Assembly (NCBI RefSeq): GCF_004745825.1
Contig: NZ_SRLA01000002.1
Location: 62,001-126,000, forward strand
DNA: 64,000 nt
Source: Hymenobacter fodinae
GTDB lineage: Bacteria > Bacteroidota > Bacteroidia > Cytophagales > Hymenobacteraceae
Direction: 5' to 3'
Under the pieces are notes generated by a model, which was given only the letters and a program-made list of their open reading frames with translations, was not told the origin of the DNA and did no database searches. Within the stretch, counting starts at the first letter, position 1; every line of letters begins with the position of its first letter. Made by a program: the position numbers and the translations under genes. Below, piece by piece: positions 32,822 to 42,431 of the stretch.

Positions 32822-34207
32822 ATGGATACCAATCTTCCCGTTACTTCTCAACCCCGCATCGTGATTGTGGGCTGCGGCTTTGGTGGGCTACGGCTTGCCA
32901 AGGAACTGGCCGATGCTCCGGTGCAGGTGGTGGTCATCGACCGTAATAATTACCACAACTTTCAGCCCCTGCTGTACCAGGTGGCTACCGGGGCCCTGGA
33001 GGCCGATAATATTGCCTACCCCATCCGCAAGATTTTTGCCGGGCAGCACAACTTCTTCTACCGCATGGCCGATGTGCAGCGCGTCGACCCGGCTAGCAAC
33101 ACGGTTGTCACCAACATCGGCGACATCCGCTACGACCACCTAGTGCTGGCTACCGGCTCACTCACCAACTTCTTCGGGCTGGAAAGCATTGAGCGCAACG
33201 CCATGCAGATCAAGAGCATCCCGAACGCCTTGAACCTGCGTAGCTTCCTGTTTCAGAACTTCGAGAAGGCCCTGCTGAAGGAAGACCCCGCGGCCCGGCA
33301 GGCCCTGATGAACGTGGTGGTAGTGGGCGGTGGCCCCACTGGCGTAGAAATTTGCGGCTCTCTAGCTGAGATGCGCAAAGACGTACTGCCAAAAGACTAC
33401 CCCGAGCTCGACCTCAAGCAGATGGAAATCTACTTGATAGAGGCTGGCGACGCCGTGCTGGGTCCCATGTCGAAACAGTCGCAGCAGAAGGCAAAGAAGT
33501 ACCTGGAAGATATGAACATCCATATCCGCCTCAACACCTCGGCCAAACGCTTCGAGGACTGCAAGCTCTATACTTCCGACACCGAGTTTATCCGGACGGA
33601 AAACGTGATTTGGGCCGCCGGCGTGAACGGTGCCGACGTACCGGGCCTGCCCGCCGAAGTGGTGGCCCGCAACAAGCGCGTGAACGTCGACCACTTCAAC
33701 CGGGTGCAGGGAGCCAACAACATCTACGCCATCGGTGACCTGGCCAACATGATTACCGAGGAAATGCCCCGCGGCTACCCCATGCTAGCGCCCGTGGCCA
33801 TTCAGCAAGCTGAGCAGCTGGCCCATAACTTCAAGCGCATGCTCAGCGGCCAAGCCCTCAAGCCGTTCCACTATGTGAATAAGGGCAGCATGGCCATTGT
33901 GGGCCGCAACCGCGCCGTAGTAGACCTGCCTGGCGAGAAGCACTTTGGTGGATTCCTGGGGTGGTTGACCTGGCTGTTTGTGCACCTAATGACGCTGGTA
34001 GGCTTCCGCAACAAAGTGGTAACCTTCGTAGACTGGGCGACCAGCTACCTCAGCTCCGATAAGGCGTTGCGCCTCATCATTCGGCCTTACAAGCGCAGTG
34101 ACTTCAAAGACGACAAAGGCAAGGCCAATGCGGAACACATGAACTCAACTCCGCAGTATAATCCCACGCCACCCGCCATACAGGAACCTGCTCGAACGCA
34201 GGCCTAA
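32822..34207 (+). CDS. ndh: Type II NADH dehydrogenase (NDH-2)
   Basis: This 461-residue flavoprotein oxidises NADH and reduces quinone without pumping protons. The FAD-binding Rossmann motif is RIVIVGCGFGGLRLAKEL (residues 12-29). The NADH-binding motif is VVVVGGGPTGVEICGSLAEM (about 163-182), and AIGDLA near 301 is the FAD ribitol-binding motif. The C-terminal region (GWLTWLFVHLMTLVGFRNKVVTFVDWATSYL) is the amphipathic/hydrophobic membrane anchor of NDH-2 enzymes. It gives the cell a second NADH entry into the respiratory chain next to complex I encoded 8 kb away. The ATG at 32822 gives the expected N-terminus. Confidence 0.92.
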   Translation: MDTNLPVTSQPRIVIVGCGFGGLRLAKELADAPVQVVVIDRNNYHNFQPLLYQVATGALEADNIAYPIRKIFAGQHNFFYRMADVQRVDPASNTVVTNIGDIRYDHLVLATGSLTNFFGLESIERNAMQIKSIPNALNLRSFLFQNFEKALLKEDPAARQALMNVVVVGGGPTGVEICGSLAEMRKDVLPKDYPELDLKQMEIYLIEAGDAVLGPMSKQSQQKAKKYLEDMNIHIRLNTSAKRFEDCKLYTSDTEFIRTENVIWAAGVNGADVPGLPAEVVARNKRVNVDHFNRVQGANNIYAIGDLANMITEEMPRGYPMLAPVAIQQAEQLAHNFKRMLSGQALKPFHYVNKGSMAIVGRNRAVVDLPGEKHFGGFLGWLTWLFVHLMTLVGFRNKVVTFVDWATSYLSSDKALRLIIRPYKRSDFKDDKGKANAEHMNSTPQYNPTPPAIQEPARTQA

Positions 34208-34214
34208 TAGACAA

Positions 34215-34252
34215 AAATATATAGCCCCACCCGCAAGTTGGGGCTATTTTTT
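34215..34252 (+). terminator. Terminator of ndh
   Basis: ATAGCCCCA pairs with TGGGGCTAT around a 9-base loop, and six Ts follow. It ends the ndh transcript. Confidence 0.8.
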
Positions 34253-34336
34253 GGGGTCTGTTAGCTAGTATAGTGTATAACTTCTAAACAAAAGCCTTTA
34301 GATTAACGGCCGAAACCATAGCTGGCGCTTTTTCGA

Positions 34337-35029
34337 ATGCACAACCTGTTGCCCATTGCTTTTGCTTTCCTCGTTGGGATGGGCCACGCATTTGAAGCCG
34401 ACCACCTGATTGCCGTGAGCACCCTGGTTGCCCGCCACGATAGTCGTTTGCTGGCAGTAAAGGACGGGCTGTATTGGGGGCTAGGCCACACCACTACGCT
34501 GGTGGTATTTGGTGGGCTACTGTTGGGCACGCGCCTCACGCTGGCTCATTCCAACTACTTTGAAGCAGCCGTGGGGGCTATGTTGCTACTGATGGGCCTG
34601 AGCCGCCTGACCAACAAAGCCTATTACCGCAAGGGGCCGATGCCGGCCCGGTACCGGCGTAGCACGGCCTACGCCGTAGGCCTCGTGCACGGACTAGCTG
34701 GCAGCGGCGCGCTGGTCTTGCTGGTGATGGGCAGCATCCCGAGTGTTGGGTTGGGCCTGGCGTACCTGCTGCTGTTCGGGTTGGGCTCGGTGGTAGGCAT
34801 GCTGGGTGCTACGGGCCTGATGAGCGTACCCTTCACTCAGCGCATGCGCTTCAGTCATTCGCTACGGGTGGGCATGGTAGTAGCCTCGGCGCTGGTGAGC
34901 ATATGCTACGGCGGCTGGATGCTCTATAGCAATTTAGTTAGAACGGAGGATAAAGACTTGAGAACTCAGACCAGTTCAGCTCCAACTTTAGTACTCCCAG
35001 CTCAGGCTACTTTCCTTTTCCACTTATAA
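34337..35029 (+). CDS. ureH: UreH/NicO-like nickel transporter
   Basis: This 230-residue polytopic membrane protein has about six hydrophobic segments and the nickel-permease signature GMGHAFEADHLIAVSTLVARHDS (HxxxxD in helix I). A second conserved segment is GLYWGLGHTTTLVVFG, and YAVGLVHGLAGSGALVLL marks a later helix. It opens the urease locus and lies 33 bases before ureAB, so import of nickel for urease is the obvious role. The C-terminal 30 residues are polar and unconserved. Sequence alone does not exclude cobalt or another metal. Confidence 0.85.
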   Translation: MHNLLPIAFAFLVGMGHAFEADHLIAVSTLVARHDSRLLAVKDGLYWGLGHTTTLVVFGGLLLGTRLTLAHSNYFEAAVGAMLLLMGLSRLTNKAYYRKGPMPARYRRSTAYAVGLVHGLAGSGALVLLVMGSIPSVGLGLAYLLLFGLGSVVGMLGATGLMSVPFTQRMRFSHSLRVGMVVASALVSICYGGWMLYSNLVRTEDKDLRTQTSSAPTLVLPAQATFLFHL

Positions 35030-35062
35030 GCTCGAGGCTCTTCTATCTCAGTTCTAAAAGCT

Positions 35063-35758
35063 ATGCATCTCTCGCCCAAAGACCTCGATAAGCTAGTGCT
35101 ACACCAAGCCGGCGTGGTAGCGCAAAAGCGCTATGCCCGGGGGCTGGCCCTGAACTACCCCGAGGCCGTTTCTCTGCTCGCCACGCAACTGCTGGAGTTT
35201 ATCCGCGACGGGGAAAGTGTGGCAGAGCTCATGAACAAGGGCAAGCAGATTTTAGGCCACCAGGATGTGTTGCCGGGCGTGGCGGTGCTGCTCGCAGAGG
35301 TGCAGATTGAAGGCACCTTCCCCGATGGTACCAAACTCGTAACGGTGCACTATCCCATCTGCCGCGAGCAAGGCTCCCCGGAGCTGGCTTTATACGGTTC
35401 GGGCCTCACCCGCGCGCCTAGGCCAGTAACTCCCGAAACTACTGCCGCGCCTATACCCGGCGAATACCTGCTGGTCCCGGAACCACTCACGCTGAACGAA
35501 GGCCGCGAAACCATAACCATGGAAGTCCTCAACCGCGGCGACCGGCCTGTGCAAGTCGGCTCTCACTACCCATTCTTCGAAACCAATGAGGCCCTGGAAT
35601 TTGACCGGGAAGCGGCCCGTGGCTTCCGCCTCAACATCCCCGCCGGCACGGCCGTGCGCTTCGAGCCCGGCGAACGAAAGCCGGTAGAGCTAGTAGCCCT
35701 GGCCGGTGAGCGAATCGTGTACGGCGGCAACGGCCGGATTAATGGTAAGGTGGATTGA
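35063..35758 (+). CDS. ureAB: Fused urease gamma-beta subunit
   Basis: This 231-residue protein fuses the gamma subunit (residues 1 to about 100: [47 protein letters not shown]) to the beta subunit (about 130-231: [44 protein letters not shown]). With UreC it forms the urease holoenzyme that hydrolyses urea to ammonia and CO2. The fusion is known from Helicobacter and Bacteroidota. The ureC gene should follow directly but is separated by an A+T-rich lipoprotein gene. The assignment is secure. Confidence 0.95.
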   Translation: MHLSPKDLDKLVLHQAGVVAQKRYARGLALNYPEAVSLLATQLLEFIRDGESVAELMNKGKQILGHQDVLPGVAVLLAEVQIEGTFPDGTKLVTVHYPICREQGSPELALYGSGLTRAPRPVTPETTAAPIPGEYLLVPEPLTLNEGRETITMEVLNRGDRPVQVGSHYPFFETNEALEFDREAARGFRLNIPAGTAVRFEPGERKPVELVALAGERIVYGGNGRINGKVD

Positions 35759-35770
35759 TGAATCTGAATT

Positions 35771-36181
35771 ATGAAATTAAGAATCATATTCAGGCTTATT
35801 TCCATAATGTGTATTTGGCTGACTTCGTGTGAGGAAATGGATGGTAGGTTGTTAGTTGTAAACAAAACTTCAACAAAAATTGCAGTAGAAGTTTACGAGG
35901 ATAGCTTACCTGATTACTCTAATACCAATAATCGCGAATTTTATTTGAAAACAATGATTTCCCCAGGTGATAGTAGTCGAATGTCGCAATGGGGGAAGAA
36001 TGGATGGTCGTATTATATTAAAAACTCAAAAAATAATAGCCTGAATTTAGCTGTGTTTAATAATAGAGACTTGAGTAACTATAGTTCTATCGATTCAATA
36101 ATTATAAATAAAAAATATAAAATGTTGATAGTGGATTCGATTTACTTAATAAAAAACAAATGGGTAGTAATAGTAAAGTAA
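35771..36181 (+). CDS. A+T-rich lipoprotein between ureAB and ureC
   Basis: I do not recognise this 136-residue protein. It has a lipoprotein signal (IIFRLISIMCIWLTSC, Cys20) and a polar Asn/Ser/Lys-rich mature part with no domain I can name. It ends in a hydrophobic strand pattern (YKMLIVDSIYLIKNKWVVIVK). By eye the gene is about one third G+C, far below the urease genes on both sides, and its codon use is A/T-ending. It begins 13 bases after ureAB and ends 31 bases before ureC. It is therefore probably co-transcribed with urease, although it appears to be an insertion. Confidence 0.75.
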   Translation: MKLRIIFRLISIMCIWLTSCEEMDGRLLVVNKTSTKIAVEVYEDSLPDYSNTNNREFYLKTMISPGDSSRMSQWGKNGWSYYIKNSKNNSLNLAVFNNRDLSNYSSIDSIIINKKYKMLIVDSIYLIKNKWVVIVK

Positions 36182-36211
36182 GTATAAATCGATATTAATA
36201 AAGACTTAAAC

Positions 36212-37927
36212 ATGCCTCTTTCCCTTGACCGGCGTGCGTACGCCGATATGTACGGACCTACTACTGGCGACCGGGTGCGGCTGGGTGATACCGGCCTCAT
36301 CGTCGAAGTGGAAAAGGACTTCTGCACCTATGGCGAGGAATGCAAGTTCGGGGGCGGCAAGGTGCTGCGCGATGGCATGGGACAGGCGGCCGGTATTCCG
36401 CAGGCTGAAGCCCTGGATTTGCTCATCACCAACGCCTTGGTACTCGACTACACCGGCATTTATAAGGCCGACGTGGGCATCAAGAATGGTCGGATTGTGG
36501 GCATTGGGAAAGCGGGTAACCCGCACATCATGCCCAACGTGACGCCCGGCATGGTGGTGGGGGTAACCACCGAGGTAATAGCCGGCGAAGGCCAAATCCT
36601 GACGGCGGGCGGCATCGACTGCCACATTCACTTTATCTGCCCTCAGCAAATTGAGGAGGCGCTGGCTTCCGGCGTCACTACCATGCTGGGTGGGGGCACC
36701 GGGCCTTCGTCGGGCACTAATGCTACTACCTGCACGCCGGGCGCATTCTATATCGAGATGATGCTGAAAGCTACGGATGTATTTCCGCTCAACTTCGGCT
36801 TCCTGGGCAAGGGCAACACCTCCCGGCCCGAAGGTCTGCGCGAGCAGCTGGAGGCCGGCGCAGTAGGTTTCAAGCTGCACGAGGACTGGGGCACCACGCC
36901 CGCCGCTATTGATATGTGCCTGAGCGTGGCCGAAGACTACGACGTGCAGGTGTGCATCCATACCGATACGCTCAACGAAAGCGGCTTCGTGGAGACATCC
37001 ACGGCGGCGTTCAAGGGTCGCACCATTCACGCTTACCACACCGAAGGCGCCGGCGGTGGCCACGCCCCCGACATCATTAAAATCTGCGGGGAGCCTAACG
37101 TCATTCCGTCGTCCACGAACCCCACGCGGCCCTTCACCATCAACACCATTGATGAGCACTTGGATATGCTGATGGTGTGCCACCACCTCGACAAGAACAT
37201 TCCTGAGGATGTGGCCTTTGCTGAAAGCCGCATCCGGGGCGAGACCATTGCCGCCGAAGATATTCTGCATGATTTGGGCGCGCTCAGCATTATTTCCTCC
37301 GACTCTCAGGCCATGGGCCGGGTGGGGGAGGTGCTCACGCGCACCTGGCAAACGGCCCACAAAATGAAGGAGCAACGCGGCCTGCTGCCCGAAGACGTGG
37401 AGCGCGGTGCCGATAACTTCCGGGCCCGTCGCTACATCGCCAAGTACACCATCAACCCGGCGCGGGCCCACGGCTTTGCTCAGGAAATAGGCTCCGTAGA
37501 GACGGGCAAGCTGGCCGACCTGGTGCTCTGGAAACCGGCGTTTTTTGGTTCACGCGCTGAAATGGTTATTAAGGGTGGCGTAATTGTGCGGGCCCAGATG
37601 GGCGATGCCAATGCCTCCATCCCCACGCCCCAGCCGTCTTATTCTAGGCCTATGTTTGGGGCCTACGGCGGCGCCACGGGTCCTATTTCCATGGCCTTTG
37701 TGTCGGCTGCTTCCTTGAAGCACGTGCGCGCCACTTACGGGCTAAAGAAAGTAGTAGTGGCCGTGCAAGGCTGCCGCAGTGTGGTCAAAAAGGACATGGC
37801 CCTCAACAACTACCTCCCTAACATTGCCGTGGACCCCGAAACGTACCGCGTCACCGTTGATGGCGTGCACTTGACCTGCGAGCCAGCTACCCGGCTACCG
37901 CTTACCCAACTGTACAACTTGTTTTAA
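36212..37927 (+). CDS. ureC: Urease alpha subunit
   Basis: This 571-residue catalytic subunit holds two nickel ions. The first His pair is in [11 protein letters not shown] (His138 and His140 by my count). The carbamylated lysine is in GFKLHEDWG (near 221), and further ligands and active-site residues are in [23 protein letters not shown] and the mobile flap MVCHHLDKN (Cys near 322). The N-terminus ([27 protein letters not shown]) is canonical. It is downstream of ureAB but separated from it by a lipoprotein gene. The assignment is secure. Confidence 0.98.
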   Translation: MPLSLDRRAYADMYGPTTGDRVRLGDTGLIVEVEKDFCTYGEECKFGGGKVLRDGMGQAAGIPQAEALDLLITNALVLDYTGIYKADVGIKNGRIVGIGKAGNPHIMPNVTPGMVVGVTTEVIAGEGQILTAGGIDCHIHFICPQQIEEALASGVTTMLGGGTGPSSGTNATTCTPGAFYIEMMLKATDVFPLNFGFLGKGNTSRPEGLREQLEAGAVGFKLHEDWGTTPAAIDMCLSVAEDYDVQVCIHTDTLNESGFVETSTAAFKGRTIHAYHTEGAGGGHAPDIIKICGEPNVIPSSTNPTRPFTINTIDEHLDMLMVCHHLDKNIPEDVAFAESRIRGETIAAEDILHDLGALSIISSDSQAMGRVGEVLTRTWQTAHKMKEQRGLLPEDVERGADNFRARRYIAKYTINPARAHGFAQEIGSVETGKLADLVLWKPAFFGSRAEMVIKGGVIVRAQMGDANASIPTPQPSYSRPMFGAYGGATGPISMAFVSAASLKHVRATYGLKKVVVAVQGCRSVVKKDMALNNYLPNIAVDPETYRVTVDGVHLTCEPATRLPLTQLYNLF

Positions 37928-38017
37928 AATGTCCAACTCACCCACTATATCTGGGCGATATAGCTGGATGAAATCCAATTAATCGTAGAATTGTATATCT
38001 CATACCTTGATCTACTT

Positions 38018-38497
38018 ATGAACATGCGCCTGCGCTATTTTACTTTGTTGTTTCTCAATGTATTGCTTCTACTAAGTGTTGCGGGCTGCACGAAAAAGGA
38101 GGAGGCAGAACCTAAGCCAACGGCTAGCTACCAGATAAATGACCAACTGGTAAATTGTCAAGTCAGCACTACTCATGAGTCTAATGGCGGGTACGATTAT
38201 CTGGAAATACACCTGACCTCTTCTCCGCAGCCATCTAGTGGGCCAGAGGTCCTGAAGCTGTACTTCTATAAGCTGAGCGGGCAACCTGTAGCAGCGTACG
38301 AGCTAGCCGACATTGTACTATATGACAGTGCTAACCCCAAAGGAGCACCATTTGATAACGATGAGGCTATCTTAACCCAAGCAGCTGATGGAAGCTTCTC
38401 TGGTACATTTCAGGGACGTCGGAGCGTGCTCGTTGGGTTTGTAAACCAAAAGGATTACGTGTTATCGGCAGGGGTATTTTCAAAAGCTCGTCTTTAG
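38018..38497 (+). CDS. Lipoprotein between ureC and ureF
   Basis: This 159-residue protein has a lipoprotein signal ending LLLLSVAGC, followed by TKKEEAEPKPTASYQINDQLVNCQVS. The mature part looks like a small beta-sandwich (GGYDYLEIHLTSSPQ, VLKLYFYKL); short lipoproteins of this style are common in Hymenobacter-like genomes and uncharacterised. I use the ATG at 38018; the reading frame begins earlier at a TTG. Its coding density and codon use are intermediate between the urease genes and the A+T-rich gene at 35771. It sits between ureC and ureF with gaps of 90 and 77 bases, and its link to urease is positional only. Confidence 0.65.
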   Translation: MNMRLRYFTLLFLNVLLLLSVAGCTKKEEAEPKPTASYQINDQLVNCQVSTTHESNGGYDYLEIHLTSSPQPSSGPEVLKLYFYKLSGQPVAAYELADIVLYDSANPKGAPFDNDEAILTQAADGSFSGTFQGRRSVLVGFVNQKDYVLSAGVFSKARL

Positions 38498-38574
38498 CGC
38501 CCTGATTGACTGCTAACTTAATGAGCACACGGTTGGCAGGGAGCCTACTCTATCGCTTGCCCATATTCTGAAGT

Positions 38575-39258
38575 ATGTCTACCCGTCTTGCTCGTTTGCT
38601 GCACTTAGCTGATTCGGCGCTGCCGACGGGTGGGTTTGCGTATTCGTATGGGCTGGAGAGCAGCCGCACGTTCGGGCTTATTCGGCATCCGGCGGGGCTG
38701 CGCAACTACCTGTACTCGTACCTGCAGCAAGTGCTCAGCCTGGACGTACCATTTCTGAGTTCCTGCTTCTCGGCCGACTGGCCTACGGAGACGCAGCACC
38801 TGCGCGGCATAGTGGAAGAATATGATGCCATGCTCTTGGTGCCCGGCCTGTACCGGGCTAGCCTGGCCCAAAGTAAAAACTGGCTGAAGCTACTGTGCTC
38901 GTTCTACCCGGAGAGTGGCCTAGCCAGCATTCAGGCGTGGTTTAGGGCAGAAAACCTGCCGCTGCATTTCGTGCCAGTCCTGGCTCTGGCATTGCGCCGG
39001 TTGGGGTACAGTTGCCCGGAGCTGCACACGCTCTACTTGCACCTAATGCTGCGCGACCAGCTAAGTGCCGCCATCCGGTTAGGCTGCTTGGGCCCCATGG
39101 AAGGGCACCAATTGCAGCACGAGTTCTACGCCCTGTTTGACCACCTGCTGGCCGAAGCCCACACCACCGACTACCGCACGGCTGCGCGCTCGGCCACCCT
39201 GCTTGATGCCGCCCAGATGCTGCACGAGCAAGTGTATTCCCGTCTTTTTCAAAACTAG
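38575..39258 (+). CDS. ureF: Urease accessory protein UreF
   Basis: UreF is the accessory protein that gates GTP-dependent nickel delivery by UreG to apo-urease. The 227-residue protein begins with the family pattern [22 protein letters not shown]. It shows [30 protein letters not shown] in the second half, which matches the UreF core. It is five bases upstream of ureG. The assignment is secure. Confidence 0.92.
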   Translation: MSTRLARLLHLADSALPTGGFAYSYGLESSRTFGLIRHPAGLRNYLYSYLQQVLSLDVPFLSSCFSADWPTETQHLRGIVEEYDAMLLVPGLYRASLAQSKNWLKLLCSFYPESGLASIQAWFRAENLPLHFVPVLALALRRLGYSCPELHTLYLHLMLRDQLSAAIRLGCLGPMEGHQLQHEFYALFDHLLAEAHTTDYRTAARSATLLDAAQMLHEQVYSRLFQN

Positions 39259-39263
39259 CTGCT

Positions 39264-40016
39264 ATGGCCTTTATTGATAAGCTGGCACTACTGCTGCACG
39301 GTCACGCTCACGAATCATACGAGTCGCCCGGCGACTTTACCCAGCGCGAAACCCGGCGCTTACCCCCCTACCGCAACTTCCGCAAGCGCGCCTTTACCGT
39401 GGGCATTGGGGGACCAGTGGGCACGGGCAAAACAGCCCTGCTTAAGGCCCTGTGTGAGCGGCTACGCCACGAGTTTGAGTTGGGAGTAGTCACCAACGAC
39501 ATCTTCACCAGCGAAGATGCCGAGTTTCTGATTCGGCACAGCGCTCTGAGCGAAGACCGGATTGTGGGTGTAGAAACCGGGGGCTGCCCGCACGCCGCCA
39601 TCCGGGAGGATATTTCCCTGAACATGGACGCGCTGGAAGGGTTGATGACGCGCTTCGACAACAAGCTCGATTACCTGTTTGTGGAAAGCGGCGGCGACAA
39701 CCTGGCCGCCCACTTCAGCCGGGAGCTGGTTGATTATTCCATATACGTCATCGACGTATCGGGCGGCGACAAGATTCCGCGCAAGGGCGGCCCTGGCATC
39801 ACGCAATCTGACCTATTGGTCATCAACAAAACCGACCTGGCTGAGCTGGTACGCGCCGACTTAGGCGTGATGGACCGCGACGCCCGTAAGATGCGCGGCG
39901 AAGGCCCCTTTCTGTTTGCCCGCGCCCTGCACGGTTTGGGTCTAGAAGAAATTATTGCGCACATCCACGCGGCTAAAGCGCGGGCACTGGAACAGGTGCG
40001 CGAAGACCGGCGGTAA
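39264..40016 (+). CDS. ureG: Urease accessory GTPase UreG
   Basis: UreG is the SIMIBI-class GTPase that loads nickel into urease. The 250-residue protein has the P-loop [14 protein letters not shown] near residue 47, the Ni-binding CPH motif in [17 protein letters not shown], and the NKTD base-recognition motif. It is extended at the N-terminus by about 45 residues, including HGHAH (His12, 14 and 16), compared with E. coli/Klebsiella-type UreG. No ureE is present in this locus, and a His-rich UreG extension could supply part of that metal-binding function; this is inference. The assignment is secure. Confidence 0.95.
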   Translation: MAFIDKLALLLHGHAHESYESPGDFTQRETRRLPPYRNFRKRAFTVGIGGPVGTGKTALLKALCERLRHEFELGVVTNDIFTSEDAEFLIRHSALSEDRIVGVETGGCPHAAIREDISLNMDALEGLMTRFDNKLDYLFVESGGDNLAAHFSRELVDYSIYVIDVSGGDKIPRKGGPGITQSDLLVINKTDLAELVRADLGVMDRDARKMRGEGPFLFARALHGLGLEEIIAHIHAAKARALEQVREDRR

Positions 40017-40068
40017 GCTCCTGCCAACCTAGTCGGTAGTGGCCTAGGAGGCTCTAGGCCACTGCCGC

Positions 40069-41247
40069 TTACGCCGTGAAGAATATTCGCCGCCGGTAGA
40101 GCACCGCCAGTAGACCAACCCACAGGCAAGTGTAAATAAGGGCCCAGGCCAGAGAAGCATGGTAGGGATTGGTGAGATAGGGCCGGCACAGTGTGTTGTA
40201 GAGCCAGTCACGGGGGTAGAAGACGGAGCCATCGGCGTGGTGGAGCTTGAGTCGTGTGAGTATGCGCTCTAGTGCTTCACTTCCAAAAAACACCACTAGT
40301 GTGTTGCTGCCGCACGCTACCAGCAGCCACAGCCAGGTTGGACGGATGCCCCGTACATCGAGAAGGAAGTAAAGCGCCGCCAAAATCAAACCCGACAGAC
40401 CGCCCGCGTAAAGCACGAAGGAACTGCTCCAGAGAGCCTTGTTGATTGGAAACCAGCCGTCCCAGATTAGACCTAGGACCAGAGCACCACTGCTCACCAC
40501 AAACAGCCAAACAGTTTTAGTAGGGCCATCGGGGCCGGTAGCACGTAGCCACTGGCCCGTCAGCACGCCCAGCAAGCCACTGGCCAGCGAAGGAATAAGA
40601 CCCAGCACCGATTCTGGGTCCCAGCCTTCTTCATTGACATACAAATGGTTTTTGGTGAAGAGCAGGCGGTCGAGCCAGGCACCCAGGTTTGTAGCCTTCT
40701 CTAAGCTGGCGTGGCCTAGGCCCGGCACTGGCACCGCTTGTAGCAACAAGGCATAGCCTGCCAGTAGAACTACTGCCAACCATGCTTGCTGGCGCCAGCT
40801 TAGCTTCAGAAAGCAAATAACGCTGAGGCCATATACAAGGGCCAAGCGCTGCAGAACGCCCGGAATGCGGAAAGAAGTGAAGTAAAACTTCGGAAGCAAG
40901 CCAATGAGCAGTCCCAGCACTAGCATTACAAATACACGCCGCGCTACGCGCCGTAGCACCCTAGGGTGCTGCTCAGGTTGCTCACGTACGGCGGCTAACC
41001 CATAGACCACCGCTACACCCATGATAAACACGAAAGCCGGAAACACGAGGTCGGCCAACTGGAAACCGTTCCAGGCGGCGTGCGTGATAGGGGCGTAGTA
41101 GAAATGCCAGTCGCCGGGGCTATTTACCAGCAGCATGAGCACGATGGTGAGGCCCCGGAAAACGTCAAGCGAGAGAAGCCGCCCGCTAGTGCGGGCAGTA
41201 GTAGGAGGCAAAGCGCCGGAGAGAGCCGCAGAAGTAGAAATAGGCAT
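40069..41247 (-). CDS. NAGAT-like/DUF5009 membrane acyltransferase
   Basis: This 392-residue membrane protein has about ten hydrophobic segments. The N-terminal signature RLLSLDVFRGLTIVLMLLVNSPGD, followed by FQLADLVFPAFVFIMGVA, matches the DUF5009/heparan-alpha-glucosaminide N-acetyltransferase family. Eukaryotic members acetylate glucosamine using cytosolic acetyl-CoA across the membrane; bacterial members are mostly uncharacterised. The gene lies between ureG and ureD on the minus strand, upstream of nothing related. I see no functional connection with urease. Confidence 0.82.
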   Translation of the reverse strand: MPISTSAALSGALPPTTARTSGRLLSLDVFRGLTIVLMLLVNSPGDWHFYYAPITHAAWNGFQLADLVFPAFVFIMGVAVVYGLAAVREQPEQHPRVLRRVARRVFVMLVLGLLIGLLPKFYFTSFRIPGVLQRLALVYGLSVICFLKLSWRQQAWLAVVLLAGYALLLQAVPVPGLGHASLEKATNLGAWLDRLLFTKNHLYVNEEGWDPESVLGLIPSLASGLLGVLTGQWLRATGPDGPTKTVWLFVVSSGALVLGLIWDGWFPINKALWSSSFVLYAGGLSGLILAALYFLLDVRGIRPTWLWLLVACGSNTLVVFFGSEALERILTRLKLHHADGSVFYPRDWLYNTLCRPYLTNPYHASLAWALIYTCLWVGLLAVLYRRRIFFTA

Positions 41248-41328
41248 AGAGCTGAACGGCGATAGAAAATCCTCAGACAGAGGGAAAGATACTACATACG
41301 GCTACGTTTGTATCTACTTGCCAAGGAG

Positions 41329-42195
41329 CTAGTACTTCCGCTGGCCGGGGTGGTGGGCCAGCAGTTCATCCTGTTTCAATGCCTGGCCTAGTTGCTCATA
41401 AATGGGCTGGAGGGCCTGCCGACTGGTGCCCAAGGCCCGCAACACGAGCACGCCCGGCTTGGCGGGCGCCACTGCCACCACAAATTCCTGTCCCGACAAG
41501 TCCTCCGGCAAGGCCTCGCGGCTAATGGTTTGTAGCTCCTGCAGGGTGCGGGCCAGTAGGGCAAACCGGTCGTCGTGGGGGTGGCCTACGAGGTACACTG
41601 AGAGCGTAGTCTGGTAACGGTCGAAGTTGGCGGGTGAGGTGGCGATGTGCTCTTCGGGCCGGAAGGCAAACCGGTCGAGGACGGTGAGGCGGCCCGCAAC
41701 AGTGATGCGCAGCTCTGTTTCAAAGGAAGTGAAGGCAAACTGCTCGCCATTATCCATGCGGCCCGAGTGCAACCAGTCGGCCAGCAGCAGCACTGCGCCG
41801 GAAGCCAGGTGCCAATGCTGGCGTTGGCGGTAGCGGCTGTGCTCCTGCAGTACCACCGGGTCGGGGAGCACGGCAACTAGGGCGTTGTGTTCCAGGGCGC
41901 CTTCAATAACCTGCTCCGCCACCTGCCCATCCACGGAGCGGAAAATTTTGGTGTTGGCCTGAGTGCCCAGAAACAGGCGTGTGTCGGCGTGGGCGGTAAG
42001 CTGGAGCCGGATAACGTCGCCGGCCACCATGCCGCCGCCGTAGCTGGAAAGCACCACGTGACAGCTGCTCGCCGGGGCGCGCGGATTCAGGATCTTCAGT
42101 GGCTGCACGTTGCGGCACGCCGTCAGCACCGATTTACCTCGCACCTGAGACACGGCAATTTCACTCCAATCAGCGGGTACAGGCACAGACGACAT
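41329..42195 (-). CDS. ureD: Urease accessory protein UreD
   Basis: UreD forms the scaffold on which UreF and UreG assemble with apo-urease. The 288-residue protein shows the family motifs VLSSYGGGMVAGDVIRLQLTAHADTRLFLGTQANTKIFRS and LHSGRMDNGEQFAFTSFETELRI. It is on the opposite strand to the other urease genes and 1.3 kb from ureG, beyond the acyltransferase. A divergent promoter region separates it from the S9 peptidase. The assignment is secure. Confidence 0.93.
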   Translation of the reverse strand: MSSVPVPADWSEIAVSQVRGKSVLTACRNVQPLKILNPRAPASSCHVVLSSYGGGMVAGDVIRLQLTAHADTRLFLGTQANTKIFRSVDGQVAEQVIEGALEHNALVAVLPDPVVLQEHSRYRQRQHWHLASGAVLLLADWLHSGRMDNGEQFAFTSFETELRITVAGRLTVLDRFAFRPEEHIATSPANFDRYQTTLSVYLVGHPHDDRFALLARTLQELQTISREALPEDLSGQEFVVAVAPAKPGVLVLRALGTSRQALQPIYEQLGQALKQDELLAHHPGQRKY

Positions 42196-42431
42196 AAACC
42201 AAGGGGCAAGTAGTGACGGAAGTGTAAACCGAAGGTGGCCTAGCTAGACTCACCAGTGGAGTAGCACAAATATGGGCCAGTAAGCGCAACGGTGGCACTT
42301 TCAATAGTTGCAGCGCCGAAATTTCTTTGTGCATACTGGGCTTTGCCGGTAGTATCTTTAGAAAGCCAAGCTTTGCTCAAGCGCAACCCGCTGGCTCTAG
42401 GCCAGTCTTTTGCTCTCACTTCCTTCCGTTG

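Noticed and set aside
36206..37471. Long minus-strand frame opposite ureC
   Set aside because: It is an antisense shadow of the G+C-rich ureC gene; the text (GARDHxRGAxR-like low-complexity) has no family features while ureC is unmistakable.
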